Assembly: GCF_000171235.2 (NCBI RefSeq)
Contig: NZ_ABEA03000182.1
Coordinates: 1-32,263 of the forward strand
Direction: 5' to 3'
DNA length: 32,263 bases
Source: Geminisphaera colitermitum TAV2
Lineage (GTDB): Bacteria > Verrucomicrobiota > Verrucomicrobiia > Opitutales > Opitutaceae
Made by a program: the position numbers and the translations under genes. Below are positions 1 through 6,969 of the stretch, one piece after another; the stretch's first letter is position 1; each line of letters starts with the position of its first letter. The notes below the pieces were generated by a model. It was not told where the DNA came from. It was given only the letters and a program-made list of their open reading frames with translations, and did not search any database.

Positions 1-127
1 TGACGGTGGCTTTGGTCGCCTTGGCCTTGGGCGCCTTGGGGGCGGCGGCGGCTTTGGTGGCGGTTTTCCGGGTTTTCTTGGCCGGTGCAACGGGTGCGGC
101 GGCGGAGGAATTCTCTGTGTCGTCCAT
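1..127 (-). CDS. N-terminus of a Lys/Ala/Pro-rich protein, possibly transcription termination factor Rho (partial)
   Basis: Only the first 42 codons are inside the window; the gene runs off the left edge. Translation starts at the ATG read from 127 and gives MDDTENSS, followed by a low-complexity stretch of Ala, Pro, Lys and Thr (PAKKTRKTATKAAAAPKAPK). No domain is visible. Such basic, disordered N-terminal extensions occur on Rho factors of several phyla, and coaE is often next to rho in Planctomycetes and Verrucomicrobia, so Rho is my best guess. A ribosomal or histone-H1-like protein would look the same over this length. It lies 115 bp downstream of coaE in the same direction and could be co-transcribed with it. 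Confidence 0.5.
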   Translation of the reverse strand, partial: MDDTENSSAAAPVAPAKKTRKTATKAAAAPKAPKAKATKATV

Positions 128-142
128 GTAGTATAGAAAGAT

Positions 143-172
143 AAAAAGATTAGTTTGCCGTCGGGAGACGGC
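143..172 (-). terminator. Weak hairpin with downstream T-run between coaE and the next gene
   Basis: A 6-bp stem (GCCGTC / GACGGC, 157-172) with a 4-nt loop is followed, on the minus strand, by a T5 run at 145-149 after an 8-nt gap. The gap is longer than in a normal intrinsic terminator and the stem is short, so this may be only a weak attenuator or chance. Confidence 0.2.
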
Positions 173-242
173 ATTGGAAAAGGGGGAGGGTTGCGCGGAA
201 AGGCTCCGCAGATTGGGTGTTTGGTTAGTCGAGGAGGTCGGT

Positions 243-863
243 TTACGAGTGGTTACCGAGTTGCTGCTTCACGAGCAACAAAACTTGTTCTCGGAGAAAG
301 TCGGGCGTGCCGTCGTTGAACAGCACGAAGTCAGCCAAATCTATTTTTTGCGCCAAAGGCAGTTGCTTCGAAATTCGTTGTTCGGCGAGCGCAAGGGGAA
401 GTCCGCGCTCTTTTAACCGCTCAAGTTGAAGGGCGGACGATGCGGCGACACACACAGTAAAATCAAACTCTTTTTCGAGGTGTTTTTCAAAAAGGAGGGG
501 AACTTCGACGATCCAGCGGTCAGCGGGCGCGGTGGCGACGCGCGCTTTCCAGATTGCGCGCACGCGGGGGTGCAGGAGGTTTTCGAGCCAGAGTCGGTCG
601 TGGTCGGCGCGGGCGTTGGCATCGGGGTCGGAATCGGCAGCAAAAACACGGGCGGCGAGCGCAGGGCGATCCACGGTTCCGGTGGCGGCGTTGATGACAT
701 CCGGGCCCCAGCGGTGCCGGATGGCGTCGATGACTGCGGGCGCGGTGAGCACGTCGTTGCGCACGATCTCGTCGCAGTCGATGCGATGCAGGCCGGCTTC
801 TTCAAACATGCGGGCGGCGGTGGATTTGCCACAACCCATGCCGCCAGTGAGTCCGATGGTCAT
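243..863 (-). CDS. coaE: Dephospho-CoA kinase
   Basis: CoaE phosphorylates the 3'-hydroxyl of the dephospho-CoA ribose using ATP, the last step of coenzyme A synthesis, in the cytoplasm. The 206-residue product has the expected length. The P-loop GGMGCGKST is at residues 7-15, and the substrate-site segment RIDCDEIVRND follows near residues 27-37. The middle (EVPLLFEKHLEKEFD) and the stretch VAASSALQLERLKERG match the family's conserved core and lid. The ATG at 863 opens directly into the P-loop strand (MTIGLTGG), so the start is secure. It is divergent from the GntR-type regulator and precedes the partial gene at the left edge. It appears to be housekeeping and unrelated to the carbohydrate genes. 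Confidence 0.96.
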   Translation of the reverse strand: MTIGLTGGMGCGKSTAARMFEEAGLHRIDCDEIVRNDVLTAPAVIDAIRHRWGPDVINAATGTVDRPALAARVFAADSDPDANARADHDRLWLENLLHPRVRAIWKARVATAPADRWIVEVPLLFEKHLEKEFDFTVCVAASSALQLERLKERGLPLALAEQRISKQLPLAQKIDLADFVLFNDGTPDFLREQVLLLVKQQLGNHS

Positions 864-1037
864 ATAATAGATAAAGGAAGAGGAGGGTAGGGAAGGTCGG
901 CAGTCCGGGGGGCGAAGGTCAAGTCCGGGCAGTGCAACGAACAGATGGGCACGGATCGGAAGTGATGATCGTGAAAAATAAAATGATTGAATGACTTTTT
1001 ACTTGTAATCCCCCATTTAATCCCTTTTCATCGGCAC
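864..1037. promoter_or_regulatory. Divergent intergenic region between coaE and the GntR-type regulator
   Basis: This 174-bp spacer must carry the promoters for both divergent genes. The right third (about 971-1020) is AT-rich in contrast to its surroundings. I see no convincing -35/-10 pair; the best small dyad is TTAC-TT-GTAA at about 999-1008, which is too short to call an operator. Confidence 0.35.
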
Positions 1038-2192
1038 ATGATTTCGAGAATTCCCTCCAAAATCAGCGCCATCCATACCGAGCTTCGCCAGCGCGTGCTT
1101 GGCGGCATTTGGAAGCTCGACGAAAAACTCCCGACCGAAACCGAACTCGCCGCCGAGTTTGATTGCAGCCTTGGCACCGTTGCCAAGGCCATGGCACTCC
1201 TCGCGCACGAAGGACTCGTCGAACGCCGTCCGCGCGCCGGCACCCGTGTTATCTCCAATGCCGCCGTTCCCGCCTCTCCCTCCGGCCCGGCGACGGATCT
1301 CGACGCCTTTGCCTTCATTTATCCCAGCGATCAACACGACGGCATCTGGCGCACTGTAAAAGGCTTTCAGGCCGCCGCCAACAAAGCCAGTCGTCGTGTC
1401 GTCACGCTTTCAACCGGCACCGACTACGCCAAGGAAGCCGAATACCTCAGCCGCCTTTCCGAATTCGCCGTGCGCGGCGCTGTATTCTATCCGCTGATAC
1501 AGAGTCCGCAGGAGCAGGTGCAGCTTTCCAACATCCTCGTCAATTCTCGCTTCCCTATCGTCCTTGCTGATCTGGCCCTTCCCGGTCTCGGCTGTCCCTC
1601 CGTGATGGTCGATGGATTTCACGCCGGTTACACCGCCACCCGCCACCTCCTTGCGCAAGGCCTCACGCGCATCGGATTTTTGGCCAACCACGCCTGGGCT
1701 CCCTCCGTGGGCGAACGCCATCAAGGCTACCTTTGGGCGCTCGAAGAAGCCGGCCTTACACCCGACCCGCGCCGCATCCTTCTTGATCCCACGATGCGTC
1801 CCGATTTCGACGATCCGCTCAAAGACCCGACCGAGCTTGGTATCCGCTATTTCGAACAAGCCTCTCCGCCGCCGCCCGTTCCGGCGAAGAACAAAGCTCC
1901 GGGCATCGACGTCCTTCAGGCCGTCGTGTGCGTCAACGACCACATCGCCGCCGGCCTGATACTCGCCGCGGAAAAACTCGGGCTGACGATCCCGAAACAC
2001 CTCAAAATCGTTGGCATCGACGACTCCGGCCTGGCACTCCCCAACCGCCAGCGCCTCACCACGTATCACGTCCCATTTGAGGACCTCGGCCGGAGCGCTT
2101 TCGAACTCCTTTCCAATCGAATCCAAAATCCCGATACCGTTAATCCCGTCACTCGCATCCGCGGAGAAATCATCGCCCGCGACACGGCGTGA
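1038..2192 (+). CDS. GntR-type winged-helix regulator with LacI/periplasmic-binding-protein sensor domain
   Basis: The protein is a transcription factor expected to bind DNA as a dimer and respond to a sugar. From the ATG at 1038 it has 384 residues. Residues 1-75 form a GntR winged helix (LPTETELAAEFDCSLGTVAKAMALL, then the wing VERRPRAGTRV, shown here in pieces). Residues about 92-375 are a LacI-type sensor, with the typical segments GFHAGYTATRHLL, AVVCVNDHIAAG and IVGIDDSGLA. A TTG 51 nt upstream is in frame, but it would add an unusual 17-residue leader, so I chose the ATG. It precedes a co-directional run of carbohydrate genes and is the likely local regulator. The inducer is unknown. 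Confidence 0.9.
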   Translation: MISRIPSKISAIHTELRQRVLGGIWKLDEKLPTETELAAEFDCSLGTVAKAMALLAHEGLVERRPRAGTRVISNAAVPASPSGPATDLDAFAFIYPSDQHDGIWRTVKGFQAAANKASRRVVTLSTGTDYAKEAEYLSRLSEFAVRGAVFYPLIQSPQEQVQLSNILVNSRFPIVLADLALPGLGCPSVMVDGFHAGYTATRHLLAQGLTRIGFLANHAWAPSVGERHQGYLWALEEAGLTPDPRRILLDPTMRPDFDDPLKDPTELGIRYFEQASPPPPVPAKNKAPGIDVLQAVVCVNDHIAAGLILAAEKLGLTIPKHLKIVGIDDSGLALPNRQRLTTYHVPFEDLGRSAFELLSNRIQNPDTVNPVTRIRGEIIARDTA

Positions 2193-2197
2193 TGAGG

Positions 2198-2215
2198 AAA
2201 AGCTGAAAACTGAAA
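2198..2215 (+). repeat. Short intergenic repeat AAAAGCTGAAAACTGAAA
   Basis: This 18-nt motif sits just after the regulator's stop codon. Close relatives occur at 30037-30054 and, inverted, at 30101-30123, both around the cysT/cysW junction. It appears to be a dispersed AT-rich intergenic repeat rather than a gene-specific site. Confidence 0.5.
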
Positions 2216-2275
2216 CCACCGTGCAACTAGCCGCCAGCGACTAGCATTGTCTCCGCCATCGCGCCCTGGAAATCG

Positions 2276-2288
2276 CCCCCCCCCCCCC
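2276..2288 (+). repeat. Poly-C tract, C13, upstream of a prepilin gene
   Basis: Thirteen C in a row end 29 nt before the ATG of the prepilin-like gene at 2318. The tract is in the presumed 5' untranslated region, with C on the sense strand. Confidence 0.95.
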
Positions 2289-2317
2289 ACACACACGTGT
2301 CTCCCTTTTTTCCCCAC

Positions 2318-3061
2318 ATGAAAAACCATAACATCCCCTCCCGACATTATGCCTTTACGCTGATCGAACTGCTCACGGTCATCGCGATTATCGGCATTCT
2401 GGCAGCAATTATTATCCCAACAGTCGGCAAAGTGCGCAAGACCGCCGAGCGCGCCACCTGCATCGCCAACCTCCGTAATGTTTACAATTTCACCATGCTT
2501 TATGCGAGTGAGAACAAAGATCTTATGCCGCTCGCTCGCACCTCCGGTCTTGCCACCGAAGAAGAGCAGAACGCCCTTTTCTGGCGGCGCGCCATCCTTC
2601 CCTACATGAGCATTTCGCCTGTAAGCGGCGAAAATGTTTTTCGATCAACGGGTGCTACCTGTCCGGTTGTTCAGAAACTGGTCGCTACGCTGAACCCCTC
2701 GTATCCAAACCGCGCCAGTCTCATAAACTACGCAATGAACATTTATATACGCCCCAACACCAGCGTCTCTCCACCGACCCGCCTTCCCGTGAGCGCGTTT
2801 CGTTCCCCGTCAAAAACCATGCTTTACACCGAGGCTCCCATTGACCCCTCGACATGGCCCAGCCCCACCATGACACAGCCTCTTGCCGTGATCATGAATG
2901 GTGACTCCCCAAAATACGGCGATTATCACGACGGTTCGCAAAACGTCGTGTTTGCGGACGGACATATTGAAAATATAAAGACAATCTCCCGTATCGCCGC
3001 CCCGCCCTGGTTCCCCCCTTCCGGCGGCAATCCAAACGACTATCCGTTCTGGATGCCCTAA
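2318..3061 (+). CDS. Prepilin-like protein, type II/IV pseudopilin N-terminus with H-X9-DG motif
   Basis: The 247-residue product starts with a short basic leader and a prepilin peptidase site (HYA before FTLIELL), with the conserved Glu at mature position 5 (residue 17). A single hydrophobic helix runs to about residue 36. The C-terminal part has the H-X9-DG signature: His204, nine residues, then Asp214-Gly215 (VFADGHIENI). Family members are membrane-inserted pseudopilins, greatly expanded in Planctomycetes, Verrucomicrobia and Lentisphaerae, and their function is unknown. I preferred the ATG at 2318 to an in-frame GTG at 2297 because it gives a normal leader length. It is the first gene of the plus-strand glycan cluster; a second copy lies at 22397-23035. 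Confidence 0.9.
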   Translation: MKNHNIPSRHYAFTLIELLTVIAIIGILAAIIIPTVGKVRKTAERATCIANLRNVYNFTMLYASENKDLMPLARTSGLATEEEQNALFWRRAILPYMSISPVSGENVFRSTGATCPVVQKLVATLNPSYPNRASLINYAMNIYIRPNTSVSPPTRLPVSAFRSPSKTMLYTEAPIDPSTWPSPTMTQPLAVIMNGDSPKYGDYHDGSQNVVFADGHIENIKTISRIAAPPWFPPSGGNPNDYPFWMP

Positions 3062-3113
3062 TAATGTCATCTTCGCAAACGCCTTCTCACTTGTCCTTGT
3101 CACTATATAAATC

Positions 3114-3812
3114 ATGAAAAAGAACCAAATCCTCATCCTCCGTCGCCGCCTTGCGGTTTCTCTGTCTGCCATCGGTCTGTTCGTCGCCATGTCCGCAGCC
3201 CATCCTTCCCTCTTGGCGGCAGATGCGACACTCACGCCAACCGTGGATTTTTACACGAATAGTTCCGGTAATGTCGCTAGCCTTACCAACCGGCTCCTCA
3301 GTAATATAAACCAGAAAGTGTTTCTTGAATTTGATGTTTCGTCGATAGACCTGAACGCAGTCACCTCCGCCACACTTCAACTTTATCTGGTCTATGATCC
3401 TCAAAACACGCAGACATCCCGTGATATCGTTGCGCAAACCTACACCTCCGCTGTCACTCCCGTGGAGGGCAGTGCATTTACCTATACGCTTGGCACGGGG
3501 AGCGTGACGGCTTCGGTCGATGCCACTGCGGTCAGTCAATATTGGAATTGGGACGTCACCGGCCTGCTTGTTCCAGAAAACGTCTCCCTGAACAAAACCA
3601 TCAGTTTTGTCATGACCATGAGCGGCCAAACGGCGGCCGTATTCCGTTTCACAGACAGTGATCCGGCCAATGACAGCACACCTGCAAAAAACGGATACAC
3701 CCCCCAACTCATTGTCACCACTGCTGTTCCTGAACCCGCCGCGACCGCCATCATCGCCGCCTGTATTGCCCTCGCCGTGTTTTGGGTAGCCCGCCATCGC
3801 AGGAATAGTTGA
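3114..3812 (+). CDS. PEP-CTERM protein with a DNRLRE/CBM96-like beta-sandwich domain
   Basis: The 232-residue product has a signal peptide to about residue 36. A beta-rich domain follows at about residues 40-202, and then the C-terminal sorting signal: VPEP at 205-208, a hydrophobic helix at 211-226, and RHRR at 227-230. In PEP-CTERM systems this tail is processed by an exosortase, leaving the protein at the cell surface or in exopolysaccharide. The domain shares spaced signatures (DFYT, NRLL, YW..DVTGL, RFTD.DP.NDS) with the N-terminal domain of the next gene, a GH5 enzyme. I infer a glycan-binding or scaffold role. It lies 52 bp downstream of the prepilin gene and is probably co-transcribed with it. 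Confidence 0.88.
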   Translation: MKKNQILILRRRLAVSLSAIGLFVAMSAAHPSLLAADATLTPTVDFYTNSSGNVASLTNRLLSNINQKVFLEFDVSSIDLNAVTSATLQLYLVYDPQNTQTSRDIVAQTYTSAVTPVEGSAFTYTLGTGSVTASVDATAVSQYWNWDVTGLLVPENVSLNKTISFVMTMSGQTAAVFRFTDSDPANDSTPAKNGYTPQLIVTTAVPEPAATAIIAACIALAVFWVARHRRNS

Positions 3813-3905
3813 GACGATTCTCCATCGTATCGCATACAATAATACAACAACACAACATTCCGCTCGCCGTTCATGCATTGAACGGAGGCAGCCTTGCGTT
3901 GTCCT

Positions 3906-3917
3906 CCCCCCCCCCCC
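3906..3917 (+). repeat. Poly-C tract, C12, upstream of a GH5 gene
   Basis: Twelve C in a row end 18 nt before the ATG at 3936 (30 nt before the alternative ATG at 3948). C is on the sense strand. An in-frame TTG at 3894 would place the tract inside the coding region as a run of prolines. Confidence 0.95.
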
Positions 3918-3935
3918 GGACACACCGCACACCCT

Positions 3936-5681
3936 ATGCATATTACCATGTCTCGTATCAAATCACGCATTACATCAGCCACCATTGGCGTGATCCTTTT
4001 TTTCGGAATGCCATTTGGCCTCGCCGCCGCCACCGAATACGTCCCGATCTCTGATTTCTACACGGACAAAAATGCCATTGTCGCCGTGGATAACCGCCTC
4101 CTCGTTTCCGCGACACACCGCGCCTACCTGCTTTTTGAACCGGGCGTTGCCGCCGCCGACATCGAGCAGGCCACACTCAAAATGCACCTCGTCCACCATA
4201 AGGACAATTGTCCGGAACCCCGCGATATCACCGTCAGCGCCATTTCCGCCGAGGCCATGAAAGACATCCCCGAAACCGCCGCCTCCATCGGGCGCGGCTT
4301 CGCTCCCCCCCCTCTGTCCGGCGTCCCCTCCGCCACGCTCACGGTCGATGGCTCGCAGGACAGTCGCTATTGGGAAACCGACGTCACCGGACTCATCCGT
4401 GCGCAACTCTCGGGTGAGGGAAACCCGTCCACAGGCGGTTTCGCCTTCATGCTCGCTCGCACAAGTGATGCACGCCAAGGAGCTCCGCTTCGTTTTACTG
4501 ACCGCGATCCCCGGAACGATTCCAGTAGCGCCCGCCTTGGAAAGCCGCCCGTCCTCCTTATTCGCAAAAAAAACGACATCGGCCCGACTGCCGTTTCCGC
4601 CATAAATCTGGAGTCCGATTTCCCCCTGCCCATCTCGATGCCCTTCGGTAATGGAGATGTCGCTACAACCCCGCGCCTGCGCGGTTTCACCGTGCGTTTC
4701 GATGCCGACGAAAAAACCTTCCGTGATGCCCGCGCCTTGGGAGCCAACAGTGTTCGCCTCATGCTCAGTCCCATCACGACTCATGCCAGCAACCCCGTTG
4801 GCGCCTGGCAAAAAATGCTCGAACGCCTCCCCTCCCAACTCGAAGCGGCGCGGGAGAATGGCATCTTCGTTGTCGTTTCCCTCTTCTCCCCGCCAATGGG
4901 CAATTACCGTGAACTCCGGGCGGCTGGTAAAAATGCATGGGCTCATTATTTGTGGCGCGAGCCGGGTGAACTCGAACTCATGAAGAAACAGGCCGTCGAA
5001 ACGGCCCGCCTCATCAAACCTTTTGCCGGACACGTCTGGCTCGAATTGAAAAACGAACCACTCGATTGGGACGATTTTCCGAGTTACCCGCAAAACTGGC
5101 CCGACTGGGCTCAACGACTCATCAACGCGGTCCGCGAAATCAGCGACGTGCCCATCGTCGTTCAAGTCGGCCCCGGCGGCCTCTGTTGGGGATTTGCAAC
5201 CTTCCCCGTGCTCCAAGGCGACAACATCGTGTATAGCGTTCACAACTACCAGCCCCACGCCTACACTCACCAAGGCGTCAAGAATCTGGAAGGCACCGAT
5301 CTCAAACAAGCCTACGAAAAAATCAAACAACCCTGGCCGGGCCAGTTTGGAGACAGCGGTGGCGGCGTCTGGGATGCCGCCCGTCTGCGCAAGGAACTCG
5401 CGCCCGCCATTGAATTTGCCAGAAAAAACAAGGCCCGGATTTATGTTGGCGAATTTGGTGTCGCCCGTTGGGCGCCGGATGCGGCCCAATATCTTCGCGA
5501 CAATATCGAGCTTTTCGAAGAACTCGGCTGGGATTGGACCTATCACGCTTTCCGCGAAAGCCACATCTGGTCTTTTGAACATAACGAGGAGTATTCAACT
5601 TATCACGACGCCCGCCGTGCCGACTCCATGAATGACCGGGGAAAAATTCTGCGCCAGTATCTCAGTCGCAACGCGCAATAA
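3936..5681 (+). CDS. Secreted GH5-family glycoside hydrolase with N-terminal DNRLRE/CBM96-like domain
   Basis: This is a predicted retaining endo-glycanase acting outside the cytoplasm. After a signal peptide (about residues 1-32) comes a domain matching that of the upstream PEP-CTERM protein (about 33-211). The GH5 (beta/alpha)8 domain follows at about 245-565. The likely acid/base is Glu374 in LELKNEPLDW and the nucleophile Glu506 in IYVGEFGVARW. The tail motif GWDWTYHAFRE is shared with the two GH5 proteins at 19061-22338. Substrate cannot be read from sequence; beta-glucan or mannan are typical for GH5. The start is uncertain between ATG 3936 and ATG 3948; neither has a Shine-Dalgarno sequence. 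Numbering here is from 3936. Confidence 0.9.
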   Translation: MHITMSRIKSRITSATIGVILFFGMPFGLAAATEYVPISDFYTDKNAIVAVDNRLLVSATHRAYLLFEPGVAAADIEQATLKMHLVHHKDNCPEPRDITVSAISAEAMKDIPETAASIGRGFAPPPLSGVPSATLTVDGSQDSRYWETDVTGLIRAQLSGEGNPSTGGFAFMLARTSDARQGAPLRFTDRDPRNDSSSARLGKPPVLLIRKKNDIGPTAVSAINLESDFPLPISMPFGNGDVATTPRLRGFTVRFDADEKTFRDARALGANSVRLMLSPITTHASNPVGAWQKMLERLPSQLEAARENGIFVVVSLFSPPMGNYRELRAAGKNAWAHYLWREPGELELMKKQAVETARLIKPFAGHVWLELKNEPLDWDDFPSYPQNWPDWAQRLINAVREISDVPIVVQVGPGGLCWGFATFPVLQGDNIVYSVHNYQPHAYTHQGVKNLEGTDLKQAYEKIKQPWPGQFGDSGGGVWDAARLRKELAPAIEFARKNKARIYVGEFGVARWAPDAAQYLRDNIELFEELGWDWTYHAFRESHIWSFEHNEEYSTYHDARRADSMNDRGKILRQYLSRNAQ

Positions 5682-5723
5682 CTCGTTCATCCGGACGCCG
5701 CACTGTCGATTCATGCGCCCACT

Positions 5724-6962
5724 ATGATGATCTCGCTGTTTCCATTAACCATCGCCGCCATGACCATGGCCGGCCCCCTGCCGCGACCTGTAGAGCCAAG
5801 CCCGGTCCTCCACATTGAAAACGAGTCCGTCAAACTCGCAGCCACACCCGGCAACAAATGGGCAGGCGGCACTCCGCTCGCTTATGCCCGCAGTGGTGAC
5901 ACACCCGGACGTGGCCTGCCCATGCCGCACGCGCTCAACACCCGCACGCTGACAGTCCGCTCCACCGATGGACGTATCCTGAATCCCGGTACGGATTATA
6001 TTGTAAACGGCATTTACAGCACGCTCAGCCTTGGCCCCGCTCCTTCCATCTCGTCCACCGATACAGTCAAAGTCACCTATGATGTTGGACGGCGTCGCCT
6101 CGACTCCGTTATCCGGCAACCCGACGGGAAACTGATTCTTCGCCAAGGAACGCCAAACCTTACTACTGCCGCCCCCCCCCCCCCCCTCCCCGGTGAAATT
6201 TGTGTCGGCAATTACTTCCTCGATTTTTTCCAAAAACCCGAAGAGGCCGACTGGTTTCCGATAACGGCAACAGCCACTGAAGCACCCACCCGCACCGCTT
6301 CGCGCGGCCTTGAGCGCACACTCAAAAAACTCCGCGAAGGGCAGCCCGTTCGCATTGTCTGCTGGGGCGACAGCATCACGCACGGCGGCGATGCCAGCGC
6401 GCCCGATAAACGTTACCCGGCTGTTTTCGCCACGCTTCTTCGTGAACGCTTTCCGTCTGCACAAATCGAAGTGACGCCTGTTGCAGTCGGAGGTTCGCAA
6501 TCCCGCCAATGGCTGCATCCCGAAAAATTTCCGCACCCCACCGCGCCTCTCGCCTGCCGGTTTGAACGCGTTGTCGAAAACAAGCCCGACCTCGTCACGG
6601 TCGAGTTTCTTAACGACACATGGATGCCGGCCAGGCACGTCAACGAAGTGTATTCAGAAATCCGCGACCGCCTCCATGCCGCCGGTTGTGACGTGCTCTT
6701 TATCACGCCCAATTTCACCATGCCGGAAATGATGGGGACGCCTGATCTTCGTGCGCCTGACAACCGTCCGTATGTCCTCGCCCTTAAAACCTTTGCCGAG
6801 ACCAACGGACTCGCTCTCGCTGATGTTTCCGCCCGCTGGGAACATCTTTGGCGCGAAGGTCTCCCCTATATCGTTCTCCTCAAAAACGGCATCAATCATC
6901 CCGAAGATCGCGGTTACGCCATCTATGCGGACGAACTCCTCAAATGTTTTCCCCTCCGCTGA
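5724..6962 (+). CDS. SGNH/GDSL hydrolase, probable carbohydrate esterase with N-terminal accessory domain
   Basis: The 412-residue product has a short hydrophobic N-terminus (possible signal peptide to about residue 16) and a beta-rich accessory region (about 25-145). A proline linker follows, and then an SGNH hydrolase domain (about 205-412). The nucleophile is Ser217 in the block I motif WGDSITHGG. The oxyanion residues are probably Gly in VAVGGSQS and Asn297 in EFLND. The catalytic His is probably His392 in NGINHPED, where the usual Asp three residues before is replaced by Asn389. Such enzymes remove acetyl or other acyl groups from polysaccharides. The linker prolines at 151-154 are encoded by a C15 tract. 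It is 42 bp downstream of the GH5 gene and 7 bp before the next gene. Confidence 0.82.
   Translation: MMISLFPLTIAAMTMAGPLPRPVEPSPVLHIENESVKLAATPGNKWAGGTPLAYARSGDTPGRGLPMPHALNTRTLTVRSTDGRILNPGTDYIVNGIYSTLSLGPAPSISSTDTVKVTYDVGRRRLDSVIRQPDGKLILRQGTPNLTTAAPPPPLPGEICVGNYFLDFFQKPEEADWFPITATATEAPTRTASRGLERTLKKLREGQPVRIVCWGDSITHGGDASAPDKRYPAVFATLLRERFPSAQIEVTPVAVGGSQSRQWLHPEKFPHPTAPLACRFERVVENKPDLVTVEFLNDTWMPARHVNEVYSEIRDRLHAAGCDVLFITPNFTMPEMMGTPDLRAPDNRPYVLALKTFAETNGLALADVSARWEHLWREGLPYIVLLKNGINHPEDRGYAIYADELLKCFPLR
6172..6186 (+). repeat. Poly-C tract, C15, inside the SGNH esterase gene
   Basis: Fifteen C encode prolines in the linker between the N-terminal region and the catalytic domain. Any length change that is not a multiple of three would remove the catalytic domain. 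In this sequence the frame is intact. Confidence 0.95.
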
Positions 6963-6969
6963 CTTGCTC

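Noticed and set aside
2227-2244. Small dyad CTAGCCGC / GCGACTAG after the GntR-type gene
   Set aside because: One mismatch, 2-nt loop and no T-run; not convincing as a terminator or operator.
4306-4313. C8 run in the GH5 gene
   Set aside because: Too short to stand out from proline codons in GC-rich DNA.
3975-5582. Long open reading frame of 535 codons on the minus strand, antisense to the GH5 gene
   Set aside because: It is a shadow frame of high-GC coding sequence: no family motifs, no gene-like start, and the plus-strand GH5 has clear catalytic motifs.
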